Shown: positions 20,261 through 30,515, counted from the first letter of the stretch. The stretch: DNA of 64,000 nucleotides from Planococcus sp. 107-1 (GCF_021513255.1 NZ_CP090977.1:2108001-2172000); one strand, 5' to 3'. A program made the numbers and translations. Notes: a model not told the origin generated them from the sequence alone.

Positions 20261-21192
20261 TTCCCCAGCTCCTCTACCGCTTTTTCAAATGATTCCAGGT
20301 CGTAGACCGGCAATGTAACAACCGATCGATCGATTTTCTTCACCAAGCCGCTTAATACTTTTCCTGGCCCGACTTCAACAAATACCGTCACGCCAAGATC
20401 AATCATTTCACGAACGGACTGTTCCCATAAAACCGGGGAGTACAATTGGCGTACAAGCAAATCTTGAAATTGCGTCGCATGCGTTTCGCTTTTTGCTGCC
20501 ACGTTTGTGATGACCGGGATTTCTGCATCTTTCAGGAAAGTTTGGCTAAGCACTTGAGACAAATCCTGAGAAGCCGGGCGCATCAATTCTGAATGGAAAG
20601 GACCGCTGACGTCCAAAGGAATCGCCCGTTTAGCGCCTCGTTCTTTCGCAACGACACAAGCTTTTTCAACGCCCGCTTTCGTTCCGGAAATGACAATTTG
20701 CCCGGGACAGTTTAAGTTCGCTAATTGCACCACTCCGTCTGTATCCGTCACTTCATTTGTCACTTTTTCCAGTTCTTCGCTATCCATCCCTAATATCGCC
20801 GCCATCGCCCCTTCGCCTGCAGGCACTGCTTCGTTCATAAACAATCCGCGTTTATGGACAATGGCGACCGCTTCTTCAAAAGGCAATACTCCGGATGCGA
20901 CCAACGCGCTGTATTCACCTAAGCTATGGCCGGCCGTATAATCCGGCACAATGCCTGCGCGGTTCAAACGCTCGGTAATCATTGCGCTGACTGTCAGCAA
21001 TGCCGGCTGTGCATGATATGTAAGTGTTAAATTTTCTTGCGGCCCTTCAAGCATCAATTCCGATAAATTGACGCTCAACGCTGCATCTGCTTGATCAAAA
21101 AAGCTTCGGCTCGTTTCATCCGAGAGGAAACTTTCGCCCATCCCGACTGCCTGAGAACCTTGCCCAGGGAAAATAAATGCAATTTTACTCAT
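20257..21192 (-). CDS. fabD: Malonyl-CoA--ACP transacylase FabD
   Basis: Moves malonyl from CoA to ACP. It opens [17 protein letters not shown]; the nucleophile is in [12 protein letters not shown] near residue 92, and the histidine in SGPFHSELM near 200. 311 residues. It overlaps plsX by eight bases and fabG by four. Confidence 0.98.
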   Translation of the reverse strand: MSKIAFIFPGQGSQAVGMGESFLSDETSRSFFDQADAALSVNLSELMLEGPQENLTLTYHAQPALLTVSAMITERLNRAGIVPDYTAGHSLGEYSALVASGVLPFEEAVAIVHKRGLFMNEAVPAGEGAMAAILGMDSEELEKVTNEVTDTDGVVQLANLNCPGQIVISGTKAGVEKACVVAKERGAKRAIPLDVSGPFHSELMRPASQDLSQVLSQTFLKDAEIPVITNVAAKSETHATQFQDLLVRQLYSPVLWEQSVREMIDLGVTVFVEVGPGKVLSGLVKKIDRSVVTLPVYDLESFEKAVEELGK

Positions 21193-22179
21193 CTTGGTTC
21201 TCCTTTTTTAGCGTACTGTATATCGTTCCCGTTACATCAAATTCCACCATAGTGCGGGTTTGGCGGATCGCATTGAATAATGCCGTAGAATTGGAAGAAC
21301 CATGTGCTTTAATCACCGGCGCTTTCAGTCCGAACAAACCGGCACCGCCGTATTCGCTATAGTCCAACATCCCTTTAAGCCCACCAATTTCATCTTTTAC
21401 GAGAAATGCCGCCACTTTTGTTTTGGCAGATGACATAAAGACTTTTTTGATCATCGAGAAGACGTTCATCGCTGTGCCTTCGATCGTTTTCAACACCATA
21501 TTCCCGGTAAATCCATCCGTCACCACTACATCTGCTACCCCGTTCAGCAAATCTCGGGATTCAACGTTTCCAACGAAATTGATCGGCGCTTCTTTTAAAA
21601 GCGGAAATGCCGCTTTCGTCAAATCGTTCCCTTTTTTCTCTTCCGTGCCGATATTCAATAAGCCGACCCGCGGATTTTGGATCCCTCTCACTTTTTCAGC
21701 GTAGATGCTGCCCATGACAGCATACTGCACTAAATGTTCCGGCCGCGCTTCCGCATTCGCTCCCATATCCAGCATGACGAAGCCTTGCCCGTCCATTGTC
21801 GGAAGTGTCGGCGCTAATGCCGGCCGGTCTACCCCGTCAATTCGTCCGACTACAAATAATCCAGCAGCCATTAAAGCACCTGTATTTCCTGCGCTGACAC
21901 ATGCATCGGCCCGCTGTTCTTTAACTGCTTGTGCCATCTTCACCATCGAAGAATCTTTTTTCTTCGAACCGCACGAACCGGGTCATCCGTCCCTTCGATC
22001 ACTTCTTCACAATGGATGATTTCCAGACGCTCATGTTCTTTAAGGAAAGGCTGCATTTTTTCCTGGTGGCCGTACAGCTGTACCGCCAAGTCAGGAAATT
22101 CGTCCAATGCCTTATAGACCCCTTCTATAATTTCTTTCGGGGCGTTGTCTCCACCCATTCCATCTACAGCTATTTTCAC
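21185..22179 (-). CDS. plsX: Phosphate acyltransferase PlsX (frameshifted here)
   Basis: Converts acyl-ACP to acyl-phosphate, the first step to phosphatidic acid. It begins [16 protein letters not shown] and later has [30 protein letters not shown] and KAHGSSNS, all PlsX blocks. The frame breaks at 21956-21961, six A on the coding strand; a seventh A joins [15 protein letters not shown]. Repaired length is about 331 residues. The start is GTG overlapping the fapR stop (GTGA). Confidence 0.96.
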
Positions 22180-22760
22180 TCTTCGTCACCTTCACTTTGT
22201 TCTGTCATTCGGTACATTTCAAACGTACCGATAAAAACGGTCACTTGATCCACTGAAGAAACGACTTTTACATAAGCCCGATTCTTTTCCGGATTGCGGT
22301 CCACCACTTGCGCTTTCGCAACTAACCGCTGCCCCGCCTTGACCGGTTTTAAAAATTGAAGCTCAGACTTAACCGTCAAAGCCAATTCGTCGTTCATCAC
22401 TGCAACTGCCAATGAATTCGCCTGGGCGAACAGGTGGTGGCCGCGGGCAATCTGATTGCGCTGGAAAACATGTTCCGGCTTCACATCAAATATCGAAATT
22501 GCTCTTTCGTCCAATTCTATATCTATGATTTCACCGATTACTTCATCAATCGGCAACGATTTCACTTCGTCATCAAACGTTTTTACGGCCACATGCTTGA
22601 TCCGCTCCCGAAGTTCAGGAATTGATAATTCCAGCCGGTCAAGCCGGATCGTCTGCACACTGACTCCAAATTCCATCGCCAATTCCTCGTCTGTCACAAA
22701 CGGGTTTGCTTTGATCGATTGGATCAGCGCTTCTTGCCGTAATTTTTTAGGTCTTTTCAC
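22176..22760 (-). CDS. fapR: Fatty acid and phospholipid biosynthesis repressor FapR
   Basis: Repressor that leaves its sites when malonyl-CoA binds. The N-terminal DeoR-like helix-turn-helix is [32 protein letters not shown]. The C-terminal hot-dog domain carries [24 protein letters not shown] take the GTG at 22758-22760 as start; B. subtilis FapR begins at the same place. About 194 residues. It is first in the lipid operon, and a FapR site covers its own transcription start, so it controls itself. Confidence 0.95.
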   Translation of the reverse strand: MKRPKKLRQEALIQSIKANPFVTDEELAMEFGVSVQTIRLDRLELSIPELRERIKHVAVKTFDDEVKSLPIDEVIGEIIDIELDERAISIFDVKPEHVFQRNQIARGHHLFAQANSLAVAVMNDELALTVKSELQFLKPVKAGQRLVAKAQVVDRNPEKNRAYVKVVSSVDQVTVFIGTFEMYRMTEQSEGDEE

Positions 22761-22776
22761 ATTGTCACCGCCCGCT

Positions 22777-22795
22777 ATTAGCACTTGGTACTAAT
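22777..22795 (-). promoter_or_regulatory. FapR operator
   Basis: ATTAGTACCAAGTGCTAAT on the minus strand, a near-palindrome matching the FapR site pattern (TTAGTACC...CTAA). It begins just after the -10 box of the fapR promoter, where a bound repressor would block initiation. Confidence 0.9.
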
Positions 22796-22798
22796 ATG

Positions 22799-22827
22799 AG
22801 TATATAAACAACAAAAAAAGAATGCAA
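22799..22827 (-). promoter_or_regulatory. Promoter of fapR-plsX-fabD-fabG-acpP
   Basis: Minus strand TTGCAT (22822-22827), 17 bases, TATACT (22799-22804). The -35 lies inside the downstream arm of the recG terminator. Confidence 0.8.
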
Positions 22828-22850
22828 GGATTATCTTGAACCCTGCATTC
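22813..22850 (-). terminator. Terminator after recG
   Basis: Arms GAATGCAGGG (22841-22850) and CCTTGCATTC (22820-22829), then seven T on the minus strand. It starts one base after the recG stop codon and overlaps the fapR promoter. Confidence 0.88.
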
Positions 22851-24893
22851 TCAGTCGAGCCTTCCGAGAGCCAATGCTCCCGATTCCTCCAATTGTTCAC
22901 GAAGGCACCGGGTTTCTTCACCCATCCAGAATTCTTCGCTGTTGATCATCGTTTCCGCATCTTTCCGGGCTGTTTCAAGCGCCCGGTAATCGTGGATTAA
23001 ATCGGCCATTTTAAATTCCGGCAATCCGCTTTGCTTACGGCCGAAGAAATCTCCAGGGCCCCGAAGCTGCAAATCTTTTTCAGCGAGCACGAAACCATCA
23101 TTCGTTTCCGTCATGGAAGTCATCCGCTCTTTCCCGACTTCGGTCTTCGGATCTGCCAATAACACACAGAACGACTGGTCGCTGCCCCGTCCGACCCGTC
23201 CACGCAATTGGTGAAGCTGGGACAAGCCAAAACGCTCTGCATCATAGATTAGCATGAACGTAGCATTCGGGACGTTGACCCCGACTTCGACAACCGTGGT
23301 AGAAACAAGAACGGCAATTTCGCCTTCTGTAAAAGAGCGCATCGTCTCTTCTTTTTCATCAGCAGGCAAGCGCCCGTGCATCAACCCTACCGTATGCTTG
23401 CCATGGAAATAACTTGAGAGCTGCTGGAACAAATCGACCGCATTTTGGAAATCCAGTTTATCGGACTCTTCGATCAACGGACATATGACGTAAGCTTGCC
23501 GCCCGGCAGCCAGCTCTTTTTCCATCCGGCCGACAATTTTGCCGAACATATCCTTTTTCATCCAGAAGGTTTGGATTTCTTTTCGGCCGACCGGCATTTC
23601 ATCAATCACCGACACATCCATTTCCCCGAACGCAGAAATCGCCAACGTTCTCGGAATCGGGGTGGCGGTCATAAACAGCACATCCGGATTATAGCCTTTA
23701 TCTTTCAGGACTCTCCGTTGGTCAACGCCGAAACGATGCTGTTCATCCGTGATGACAAGACCTAACTTTCTAAAACGCACATCCGGTTGAATCAAAGCAT
23801 GGGTGCCAATCAAAATATTGATCTCCCCGGAAGCAAGGCTCTCCAAGATCAATTGGCGTTTCTTCCCTTTCACCGATCCTGTCAACAGCGCAATATTCAA
23901 TCCAAATGGTTCAAACCACTGGGCAAGCGTGTTGGCATGCTGTTCTGCAAGGATTTCAGTCGGCGCCATCAAGGCGCCTTGAAGTCCCGCCGTTACAGCC
24001 GCATATAAAGTAATGGCCGCAACGACTGTCTTCCCAGATCCTACATCTCCTTGCAGCAGCCGGTTCATGCGGAAAGGTTCTTTCATGTCTTTGCAGATTT
24101 CATTGACCACCCGCTTTTGAGCGTCTGTCAAGTCGAACGGCAACGTTTCAATAAACTGCTTGAGGCGATTTAAATCGTAATCGATAAACGAGCCGCCTTC
24201 TTCTTCCCGGTTCTTTTTTCGAAGTGCTTGCATCTTCAATTGGAACATTAATAATTCCTCGTAGACAAAGCGCCGCCTAGCTTGCTTTAATGCTTCGCCA
24301 TCAACCGGAAAATGGATACATTCCAGCGCTTCGCCTACGGACATGAGGTGATAAGTTTGCCGCAGGCTTTCAGGCAAACAATCTTCCAAATCCGTTTTCG
24401 CTATATCCAATGCTTGCCGCATCAATTTCCGGAACGTTTTTTGATAGATGCTGCCTTTCAAGCTATAGACCGGTTCAAAATCCACTCCGTCCGTACGCGG
24501 CCCGATGGTATGGCTGGACACCGTGATCACTTGGCGGCCGCGGTCCCATTTGCCGGTTAACGTGATGATTTCCCCAATATGCAATTTTGCTTTGACGTAT
24601 GGCTGGTTAAAGAAAATCGCCTTGATCAGATGCCTGCCGACCATGACTTGCACTTGCGTCCGGGATTTGTTCTTCCCTAAAAAAAGGACGGAAGGTTCAC
24701 TTTCGACCCTTCCCTCCACTGTTACCCGTTCATTATGAGGCGTATCAGCCAAATCTTTCAGCTGAAAATCTTCATGGCGGTAAGGAAACGTCATGATGAG
24801 ATCATGGATCGTTTCAATTTTCATTTCCTGAAGTGTTTCGGCAGCTTGTTTGCCGACCCCTTTTAACGTGGCGACAGAATCTTTACTGCCCAC
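22851..24893 (-). CDS. recG: ATP-dependent DNA helicase RecG
   Basis: Branch-migrating helicase that rescues stalled forks. The N-terminal wedge/OB domain is followed by Walker A LLQGDVGSGKTVVAA near residue 285, DEQHRFGVDQR near 385, MTATPIPRTLA, and the C-terminal QLRGRVGRGSDQSFC near 585. 680 residues, standard. The start is GTG at 24891-24893, overlapping the repaired sdaAA end by 11 bases. The sdaAB-sdaAA-recG order is the same as in B. subtilis. Confidence 0.97.
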   Translation of the reverse strand: MGSKDSVATLKGVGKQAAETLQEMKIETIHDLIMTFPYRHEDFQLKDLADTPHNERVTVEGRVESEPSVLFLGKNKSRTQVQVMVGRHLIKAIFFNQPYVKAKLHIGEIITLTGKWDRGRQVITVSSHTIGPRTDGVDFEPVYSLKGSIYQKTFRKLMRQALDIAKTDLEDCLPESLRQTYHLMSVGEALECIHFPVDGEALKQARRRFVYEELLMFQLKMQALRKKNREEEGGSFIDYDLNRLKQFIETLPFDLTDAQKRVVNEICKDMKEPFRMNRLLQGDVGSGKTVVAAITLYAAVTAGLQGALMAPTEILAEQHANTLAQWFEPFGLNIALLTGSVKGKKRQLILESLASGEINILIGTHALIQPDVRFRKLGLVITDEQHRFGVDQRRVLKDKGYNPDVLFMTATPIPRTLAISAFGEMDVSVIDEMPVGRKEIQTFWMKKDMFGKIVGRMEKELAAGRQAYVICPLIEESDKLDFQNAVDLFQQLSSYFHGKHTVGLMHGRLPADEKEETMRSFTEGEIAVLVSTTVVEVGVNVPNATFMLIYDAERFGLSQLHQLRGRVGRGSDQSFCVLLADPKTEVGKERMTSMTETNDGFVLAEKDLQLRGPGDFFGRKQSGLPEFKMADLIHDYRALETARKDAETMINSEEFWMGEETRCLREQLEESGALALGRLD

Positions 24894-25783
24894 TGCCTAC
24901 CACTGCTCCACCGAAAATTTTCGACTCCAGCCATTTGCCCGTAGGTGTCGCAGCTAGACCGCCTTTAGCAGTTTCCCCGCAAAGCGCTTGGCATCGATTG
25001 GCCAATTTCAAACATCGCGCCGATTACTTCGTCGCAAGGAATGCGGCTCGTCACTCCAGCTAGCGCCATATCGGCCGCTACGACGGAGTTTGCCGCTCCC
25101 ATCGCATTTCGTTTCACGCATGGCACTTCCACTAATCCCGCCACTGGATCGCAGACAAGGCCTAGCATGTTCTTCATCGTAATGGCAAAAGCTTCGGATG
25201 ATTGCTGCGGTGTACCGCCAGCCATTTCCACAATTGCAGCCGCAGCCATTGCTGCAGCCGAACCGACTTCTGCCTGGCAGCCTCCTGCCGCACCGGAAAT
25301 CGAAGCATTGTTCGCTACGACAAAACCGAATGCGCCTGCCGTGAATAGGTAACGGATCATTTGTTCACGCGTCGGATTTAATTTATTCTTCACAGAAAAC
25401 AATGTACCCGGAACAACGCCCGCTGAACCTGCAGTCGGAGTGGCACAGATAGTGCCCATCGCCGCGTTCACTTCGTTTGTTGCCACTGCTTTACTGACGG
25501 CATCTAATAACAAGTCGCCGGAAAGCGCATTTCCTTTTTTCATGTAATCCTGCAATAAGACGGCATCTCCGCCGGTTAATCCTGAAACCGAATGAACGCC
25601 GTTCAAACCTTTTTCGATCGCTTCTTCCATGACAGTCAAGTTACGGTCCATCTGTTTCATGATTTCTTCACGGGACCGATCCATCAACAGCATTTCTTGT
25701 TCAATCATGATTTCTGAAATCAATTTATTTTCTTGTTCCGCCCGTTCCACTAATTCTCTTACATTGCGAAATAATGCTTCCAC
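24883..25783 (-). CDS. sdaAA: L-serine dehydratase, alpha subunit (frameshifted near 3' end)
   Basis: Iron-sulfur enzyme that deaminates L-serine to pyruvate with SdaAB. Conserved cysteine regions are TICATPTAGSAGVVPGT, CQAEVGSAAAMAA, LVCDPVAGLVEVPCVKRN. The raw frame ends early at 24965 as SALRGNC. At 24975-24978 the coding strand has four G; with three, the protein continues ETAKGGLAATPTGKWLE to a TAA at 24883-24885. The repaired length of 299 residues fits the family. The start is the GTG at 25781-25783 with an AAGGGGG site. Confidence 0.93.
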
Positions 25784-25799
25784 AATTGAAACCCCCTTC

Positions 25800-26461
25800 T
25801 TAATCGGCAATTCTTGTGACTTGCATGATGTTCGGCAAGTCTGAAAGCTCGTCAAGTATTTGCCGGTCGACATTCTGGTCGATTTCGATGACCATTAATG
25901 CCATATGCCCTTTTTCTTTTCTTGAAACTTCCATATGCCCGATGTTGATATCGTATTTATATAAACAATTCGCTACGTTTGCAATACAGCCGGAACGGTC
26001 TTCATGAACCACCAGTATGGCCGGATGGTTGCCGGATAAACGCAAAGGAAACCCGTTCAATTCCGTAATTTCAATTTTTCCTCCGCCGATGGAAATTCCC
26101 ATTAAAGACATTTCCGACTGCTCGTCGCCAATGACGATGCGCGCAGTATTCGGATGATCCACATGGCCTGTCTCCGGTATGAATTCAAAGCTCATCCCCA
26201 GCTTTTCCGCTTCTTCAAAAGAAGTTTTGATACGTTCATCAAACGTATCATAGTCCAATAATCCCCCTACAATTGCCACATCCGTGCTATGGCCTTTATA
26301 GGTTTCAGCAAATGAACCGTATAAATGGATTTTAGCCCATTTCGGCTGCCGCCCGAATAAATCTCTCGCCACTCTTCCAATTCGCGCAGCTCCGCTGTAT
26401 GCGAAGAAGAAGGACCGATCATGACCGGTCCTATAATATCAAAAACAGATTTGAACTTCAT
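25800..26461 (-). CDS. sdaAB: L-serine dehydratase, beta subunit (frameshifted here)
   Basis: Partner of SdaAA. It begins KFKSVFDIIGPVMIGPSSSHT, the family start. At 26392-26393 one G is missing on the coding strand; adding it gives AGAARIGRVARDLFG and joins to the body. The C-terminus is an ACT domain (AILVVHEDRSGCIANVANCL near residue 150). Repaired length 220 residues, as in B. subtilis. It has its own promoter and lies 16 bases before sdaAA. Confidence 0.94.
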
Positions 26462-26497
26462 TGCCCAAACCCCTTTCTATCGGTTACTTATAGCTTC

Positions 26498-26526
26498 AGT
26501 TTACATGATTTTGCGCTATTTAACAA
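26498..26526 (-). promoter_or_regulatory. Possible promoter for sdaAB-sdaAA-recG
   Basis: Minus strand TTGTTA (26521-26526), 17 bases, TAAACT (26498-26503), about 37 bases before the sdaAB ATG and just after a terminator hairpin. Confidence 0.5.
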
Positions 26527-26572
26527 AAATAAAAGGAATTGCCCCCAAAAGTGATATGGGAGAATTCCTTTT
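26525..26572 (-). terminator. Terminator-like hairpin before sdaAB
   Basis: AAAAGGAATT (26563-26572 on minus) and AATTCCTTTT (26531-26540), with an inner CCC/GGG pair, then ATTTTTGTT on the minus strand. Second of a stack of inverted repeats between fakA and sdaAB. Confidence 0.6.
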
Positions 26573-26631
26573 GCGGCAAATCTAGCGCAGTGAGGCAGGA
26601 GCCATAGTATTCTGCTGCGCATTATTAGAAA

Positions 26632-26678
26632 TAAAGGGCTGTCCAATAAGTGATTGCTCAACTCATTGGACAGCCCTT
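26632..26678 (-). terminator. Terminator after fakA
   Basis: AAGGGCTGTCCAAT (26665-26678 on minus) and ATTGGACAGCCCTT (26634-26647) form a perfect 14-bp stem, then TTATTTC. The stem sequence resembles ends of insertion sequences, see findings. Confidence 0.8.
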
Positions 26679-26686
26679 CCTCGTTT

Positions 26687-28339
26687 CTATTCCACAGAAA
26701 TAATATAGGGATATAACGGCTGTTTCCCATTATGGATTTCTACTTCAACATCTTCGTTAAGTGATTCGATAAAGGCGCCTAAAGATTCAGCTGCCTCTTC
26801 AGTTGTATCGTCCCCGTAAAGGATGGTGACGATTTCAGCATCTTCATCAATCAGTTTTTTCACCAATTCTTCAGCAACCTGCTCGAGGCTTGAATCCGAA
26901 ATGACGATTTTGCCTTCTGATATGCCCATGAAGTCATCTTTTTTGATTTCGATGCCGTCAATCGACGTATCGCGGACCGCGAAAGTCACAGACCCTGACT
27001 TTACTTGCTTCGATGCGTTTTCCATCAATTGAAGGTTTTCTTGGACCGATGCCTCTGGATTGAAAGCCAGAAGCGCAGACATTCCTTGCGGCACATCTTT
27101 TGTCGGCACGACTGCTGCTTCGATATCAAGCAATTCTGCAGCTTGCTCCGCTGCCATGATAATGTTTTTATTGTTTGGCAAAATCAGTACGCGTTCAGCA
27201 TTGATCGAACGGATGGCATTAACGATGTCTTCTGTAGAAGGATTCATCGTCTGCCCGCCTTCAATCACATACGAAGCACCGATGCTGCGAAGAAGTTCTG
27301 CTATCCCTTCGCCCATCGCTACTGTGACTACCGCATATGGATGCGAGCTCGGGGCAGCCGGCTGTGCTTTTTGGAAGCCTTCTCCGACGATATCGATATG
27401 CTGCTGGCGCATATTTTCGATTTTCATGCTGATCAAGCTGCCGTAGTTTTGTCCATATGTAAGAACTTTTCCAGGCTCTTCCGAATGGATATGGATTTTT
27501 GCAATTTCATCATCCGAAATGACAAGAAGCGAATCTCCGTATTCACTTAAATCTGTACGGAAAGCAGCTTCGTTGAATTCTTTTTTGCCTTCTTCGAATT
27601 TCACCATGAATTCTGTGCAATAACCGAATTTGATATCGGCCGTATCCATAAAGCCTGCAATGTTTTTATGGTGCTCCGCACTTACTAAATCATCCATCGT
27701 ATTATGGGCATGCTTTTCTGGCAGCTGTTCGCCTTTCAGGCACGCCAAAAATCCTTCGTATACATAAACGAGCCCTTGGCCGCCGCTGTCGACAACGCCA
27801 ACTTCTTTCAATACTGGAAGCAAGTCGGGTGTACGTTCTAGCGATGCTTTCGCTTCTGTTACTACTGCTTCAAACAAAACGACGATATCTTCTTCTTTGT
27901 TCGCGAGTTCCATTCCTTTAGCAGCCGCATCTTTTGCGACGGTTAAAATCGTTCCCTCAACCGGCTTCATCACTGCCTTATAAGCTGTTTCTACTCCATG
28001 TTGAAGCGCTTCTGCCAATTTCGCAGCAGAAAGTTCAGATTCATTAGCAATATATTTGCCGAATCCACGGAATAATTGCGAAAGGATAACGCCCGAGTTC
28101 CCCCGTGCGCCCATCAACAAGCCTTTTGACAAAGCTCCTGCTGTTTTGCCGATATGCTCTTCGGCATTCGCTTTTGTTTCTTTCGCGCCGGATGTCATCG
28201 ACAAGTTCATATTTGTTCCGGTATCGCCGTCCGGCACCGGGAATACATTTAATGCATCTACATAGTCCGCATTCTGGAACAGATGGTGAGAACCCATCTG
28301 CACCATTTCCGCGAATTGAATTCCATTTAATGACTTCAT
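26687..28339 (-). CDS. fakA: Fatty acid kinase catalytic subunit FakA (YloV)
   Basis: FakA phosphorylates fatty acids bound to a FakB protein, feeding PlsX/PlsY phospholipid synthesis. The N-terminal DhaL-like kinase domain has VFPVPDGDTGTNMNLSM near residue 32 and LLMGARGNSGVILSQLFRGF near 72. A middle domain and a C-terminal DegV-like part (ILPNNKNIIMAAEQAAEL) complete 550 residues, the usual size. It follows an Asp23-family gene by 18 bases, the yloU-yloV pairing of Bacillales. Confidence 0.96.
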   Translation of the reverse strand: MKSLNGIQFAEMVQMGSHHLFQNADYVDALNVFPVPDGDTGTNMNLSMTSGAKETKANAEEHIGKTAGALSKGLLMGARGNSGVILSQLFRGFGKYIANESELSAAKLAEALQHGVETAYKAVMKPVEGTILTVAKDAAAKGMELANKEEDIVVLFEAVVTEAKASLERTPDLLPVLKEVGVVDSGGQGLVYVYEGFLACLKGEQLPEKHAHNTMDDLVSAEHHKNIAGFMDTADIKFGYCTEFMVKFEEGKKEFNEAAFRTDLSEYGDSLLVISDDEIAKIHIHSEEPGKVLTYGQNYGSLISMKIENMRQQHIDIVGEGFQKAQPAAPSSHPYAVVTVAMGEGIAELLRSIGASYVIEGGQTMNPSTEDIVNAIRSINAERVLILPNNKNIIMAAEQAAELLDIEAAVVPTKDVPQGMSALLAFNPEASVQENLQLMENASKQVKSGSVTFAVRDTSIDGIEIKKDDFMGISEGKIVISDSSLEQVAEELVKKLIDEDAEIVTILYGDDTTEEAAESLGAFIESLNEDVEVEIHNGKQPLYPYIISVE

Positions 28340-28357
28340 AGCCGTTTTTTCCTCCTC

Positions 28358-28720
28358 TTACGGATTCGTGACGCGAACCCCTTGAACATAAATATTAACT
28401 GCCTTGACTGGCATGCCAAGCGTTTTTGTTATCGTATATTTGACTTTGGACTGCACTTGATATGCAACTTCGGAAATCTTTGTTCCGTAGCTGATGATGA
28501 CATACATATCAATTAAGAGATCTCCATCTTCTTGGCGGACAATGACTCCTTTTGCAAAATTTTCTTTTCGCAGAATATCGGTTAATCCGTCGCGGATCTG
28601 ATGTTTTGTCGCCATCCCTACAATTCCGTAGCATTCAATAGCTGCTCCGCCAGCGATTTGTGCAATCACATCATTGGAAATATCGATTTGTCCGTATTCA
28701 TTCTTTAATTCAATCGACAT
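28358..28720 (-). CDS. yloU: Asp23/Gls24 family envelope stress protein (YloU)
   Basis: A 120-residue Asp23 domain protein (GQIDISNDVIAQIAGGAAIECYGIVGM near residues 10-36; later VIISYGTKISEVAYQVQSKVKYTI). The family is small, soluble and linked to envelope stress; in Bacillales this member always precedes fakA. Good AAGGAGGA ribosome site. Its own precise role is not known to me. Confidence 0.92.
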   Translation of the reverse strand: MSIELKNEYGQIDISNDVIAQIAGGAAIECYGIVGMATKHQIRDGLTDILRKENFAKGVIVRQEDGDLLIDMYVIISYGTKISEVAYQVQSKVKYTITKTLGMPVKAVNIYVQGVRVTNP

Positions 28721-28770
28721 GAGAATTCCTCCTTGAGTCCTATTTCACTTCTTCCATTCTACATGAAACC

Positions 28771-28776
28771 ATTATA
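28771..28776 (-). promoter_or_regulatory. -10 box before yloU-fakA
   Basis: TATAAT on the minus strand, about 50 bases before the yloU ATG. No good -35 at 16-18 bases. Confidence 0.45.
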
Positions 28777-28835
28777 CAAGAAAAGCCGTCGTTTAGGGTG
28801 TAAAGGTTTTTTTCTTGAAAGACCTTCAAAATTAG

Positions 28836-28864
28836 TTGCAAAGCAATAATGTGTGTGGTAAATT
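28836..28864 (+). promoter_or_regulatory. Promoter for rpmB
   Basis: TTGCAA (28836-28841), 17 bases, TAAATT (28859-28864). The message would carry a roughly 70-base leader with a weak hairpin (CTGAAATT / AATTTTCAG). Divergent from yloU. Confidence 0.7.
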
Positions 28865-28939
28865 ATTAAAGTATGTGAAACGAAAAACGAACTGAAATTC
28901 TATTATAATTTTCAGCTTCACTTGTGAGGAGGGACTTAC

Positions 28940-29128
28940 ATGCCTAAAGTATGTGCAGTTAGTGGACGCAAAGCCCGCGCCGGAAATGCCCGTTCACACG
29001 CGTTGAATTCGACAAAACGTACATGGGGAGCAAACCTTCAAAAAGTTCGTATCCTTGTAGACGGTAAACCGAAACGTGTATGGGTTTCTGCGAGAGCATT
29101 GAAATCAGGAAAAGTTGAGCGCGTATAA
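28940..29128 (+). CDS. rpmB: 50S ribosomal protein L28
   Basis: A 62-residue L28: [46 protein letters not shown]. Only one N-terminal cysteine remains, so this is the form without the full zinc ribbon. The ATG has a GAGGAGGG site. It stands alone on the plus strand between yloU and thiN, as in B. subtilis, and ends in a terminator. Confidence 0.97.
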   Translation: MPKVCAVSGRKARAGNARSHALNSTKRTWGANLQKVRILVDGKPKRVWVSARALKSGKVERV

Positions 29129-29140
29129 TCGCTCATGAAT

Positions 29141-29176
29141 AATGCCAGGTTGACTTTTGTCAGCCTGGCATTTTTT
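29141..29176 (+). terminator. Terminator after rpmB
   Basis: AATGCCAGGTTGAC and GTCAGCCTGGCATT form the stem with loop TTTT, then six T. The last base touches the thiN stop codon, so it separates two convergent genes. Confidence 0.9.
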
Positions 29177-29853
29177 CATGCGTTCATTTCATCGCTTTGT
29201 TTCAAACCATTTCCTGCATCTGAACTTTCAATCATGACACAACTGCCTTTTGAAAATTTTATGATGCCTTCTGCATCCAGTTCATTGCTGATGAAGCGGG
29301 TCGATCCGAAAGGAATTGTTTCATTGTCCACTTCGTATTTAAAATGGGTCAATGAAAATCCTTCAACGGTTTCCGCAAACGGATAAAAGGAAATATAGCG
29401 ATATTTTTCATTTGCCCAGATCCGGTGTGAACCGGGTGACAGAAAACGGATGCGGTTCTGCCGATTGACCAGCATAAATTCGGTATCCGGAAATTTCTGC
29501 TGAATCTGGTAGATGGCGTGAAGCGAACTCATATAATGGTCCAGCCTTCCGCCTGTCACTCCCGTAACAATCACTTGCACAGGTGAAAACTCCATCGCTT
29601 TCACGAGTGCAAGTTCCGTATCCGTCTCGTCTTTCTCAGAAGCTGCTCGGTCAAGAGACGGGAAAAGCGCTTCAATCCGCTTCATCTCAGAACCTGTCAC
29701 CGAATCAAAATCGCCGACAGCCGCAACCGGGCGTATACCTTGATCCAATAACACAATCGTCCCCGCATCCACTCCAATAAACGCGGCTCCTGCCCATTCC
29801 GAGAAATCCGGCAACTCAGACGCTGGCCCTCCTGCTGTCACGACGACAATCAC
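29176..29853 (-). CDS. thiN: Thiamine pyrophosphokinase ThiN
   Basis: Makes thiamine diphosphate from thiamine and ATP. Motifs: [13 protein letters not shown] near residue 31, AVGDFDSV near 46, [31 protein letters not shown] near 106. 225 residues. The start is GTG overlapping the rpe stop (GTGA). It ends the long prpC-prkC-rsgA-rpe-thiN series. Confidence 0.95.
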   Translation of the reverse strand: MIVVVTAGGPASELPDFSEWAGAAFIGVDAGTIVLLDQGIRPVAAVGDFDSVTGSEMKRIEALFPSLDRAASEKDETDTELALVKAMEFSPVQVIVTGVTGGRLDHYMSSLHAIYQIQQKFPDTEFMLVNRQNRIRFLSPGSHRIWANEKYRYISFYPFAETVEGFSLTHFKYEVDNETIPFGSTRFISNELDAEGIIKFSKGSCVMIESSDAGNGLKQSDEMNA

Positions 29854-30515
29854 GAAATCGCCTCTTCTCCAGCCTTCTTAATTTTCTGCAATGCGCTAGC
29901 ACGGTCCGGTTTGCTGTAAATCGCAGATCCAGCCACAAACACATTCGCTCCGGCTTTCGCACATGGAATAATGGTTTCTTCATTGATGCCGCCATCAATT
30001 TCGATGTCGATGGACAAGCCTTTATCACGGATAATTTTAGACAGCTGTTCCACTTTCGGCACGACCGATTCAATAAATTTCTGGCCGCCGAAGCCCGGGT
30101 TGACCGTCATGAACAACACCAAATCGATATCTTCCAAAATCGGCAAAATCGCTTCAACCGGCGTATGCGGATTTAATACCACTCCCGGTTTGACGCCGAA
30201 AGAACGGATTAATTGAATCGTACGGTGCAAATGAGGGCTCGCTTCTACATGGACCGTGATGTAATCGGCTCCAGCTTTTGCAAAATCCTCGATGTAGCGG
30301 TCTGCGTTTTCGATCATCAAATGGACGTCGAATGGCAGTTTCGTCAACGGCCGTATCGCATCCATTACAACTGCGCCAAATGAGATATTCGGCACAAAGT
30401 GGCCGTCCATCACATCAATGTGGATCCAGTCAGCTCCTGCTGCCTCGACTTCGCGGACTTCTTCGCCCAATTTAGAAAAATCTGCTGCTAGTATAGAAGG
30501 TGCAATTTTAATCAT
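29850..30515 (-). CDS. rpe: Ribulose-phosphate 3-epimerase
   Basis: Interconverts ribulose 5-phosphate and xylulose 5-phosphate. TIM barrel with [45 protein letters not shown] and [12 protein letters not shown]. 221 residues. The ATG lies inside the last codons of rsgA (8-base overlap) after a GAGG site. Confidence 0.97.
   Translation of the reverse strand: MIKIAPSILAADFSKLGEEVREVEAAGADWIHIDVMDGHFVPNISFGAVVMDAIRPLTKLPFDVHLMIENADRYIEDFAKAGADYITVHVEASPHLHRTIQLIRSFGVKPGVVLNPHTPVEAILPILEDIDLVLFMTVNPGFGGQKFIESVVPKVEQLSKIIRDKGLSIDIEIDGGINEETIIPCAKAGANVFVAGSAIYSKPDRASALQKIKKAGEEAIS

Noticed and set aside
24941..24959. Apparent extra copy of the palindromic repeat end (TAGGTGTCGCAGCTAGAC)
   Set aside because: After correcting the sdaAA frameshift these bases encode its conserved C-terminus (LAATPTGK region), so the similarity to the repeat is accidental.
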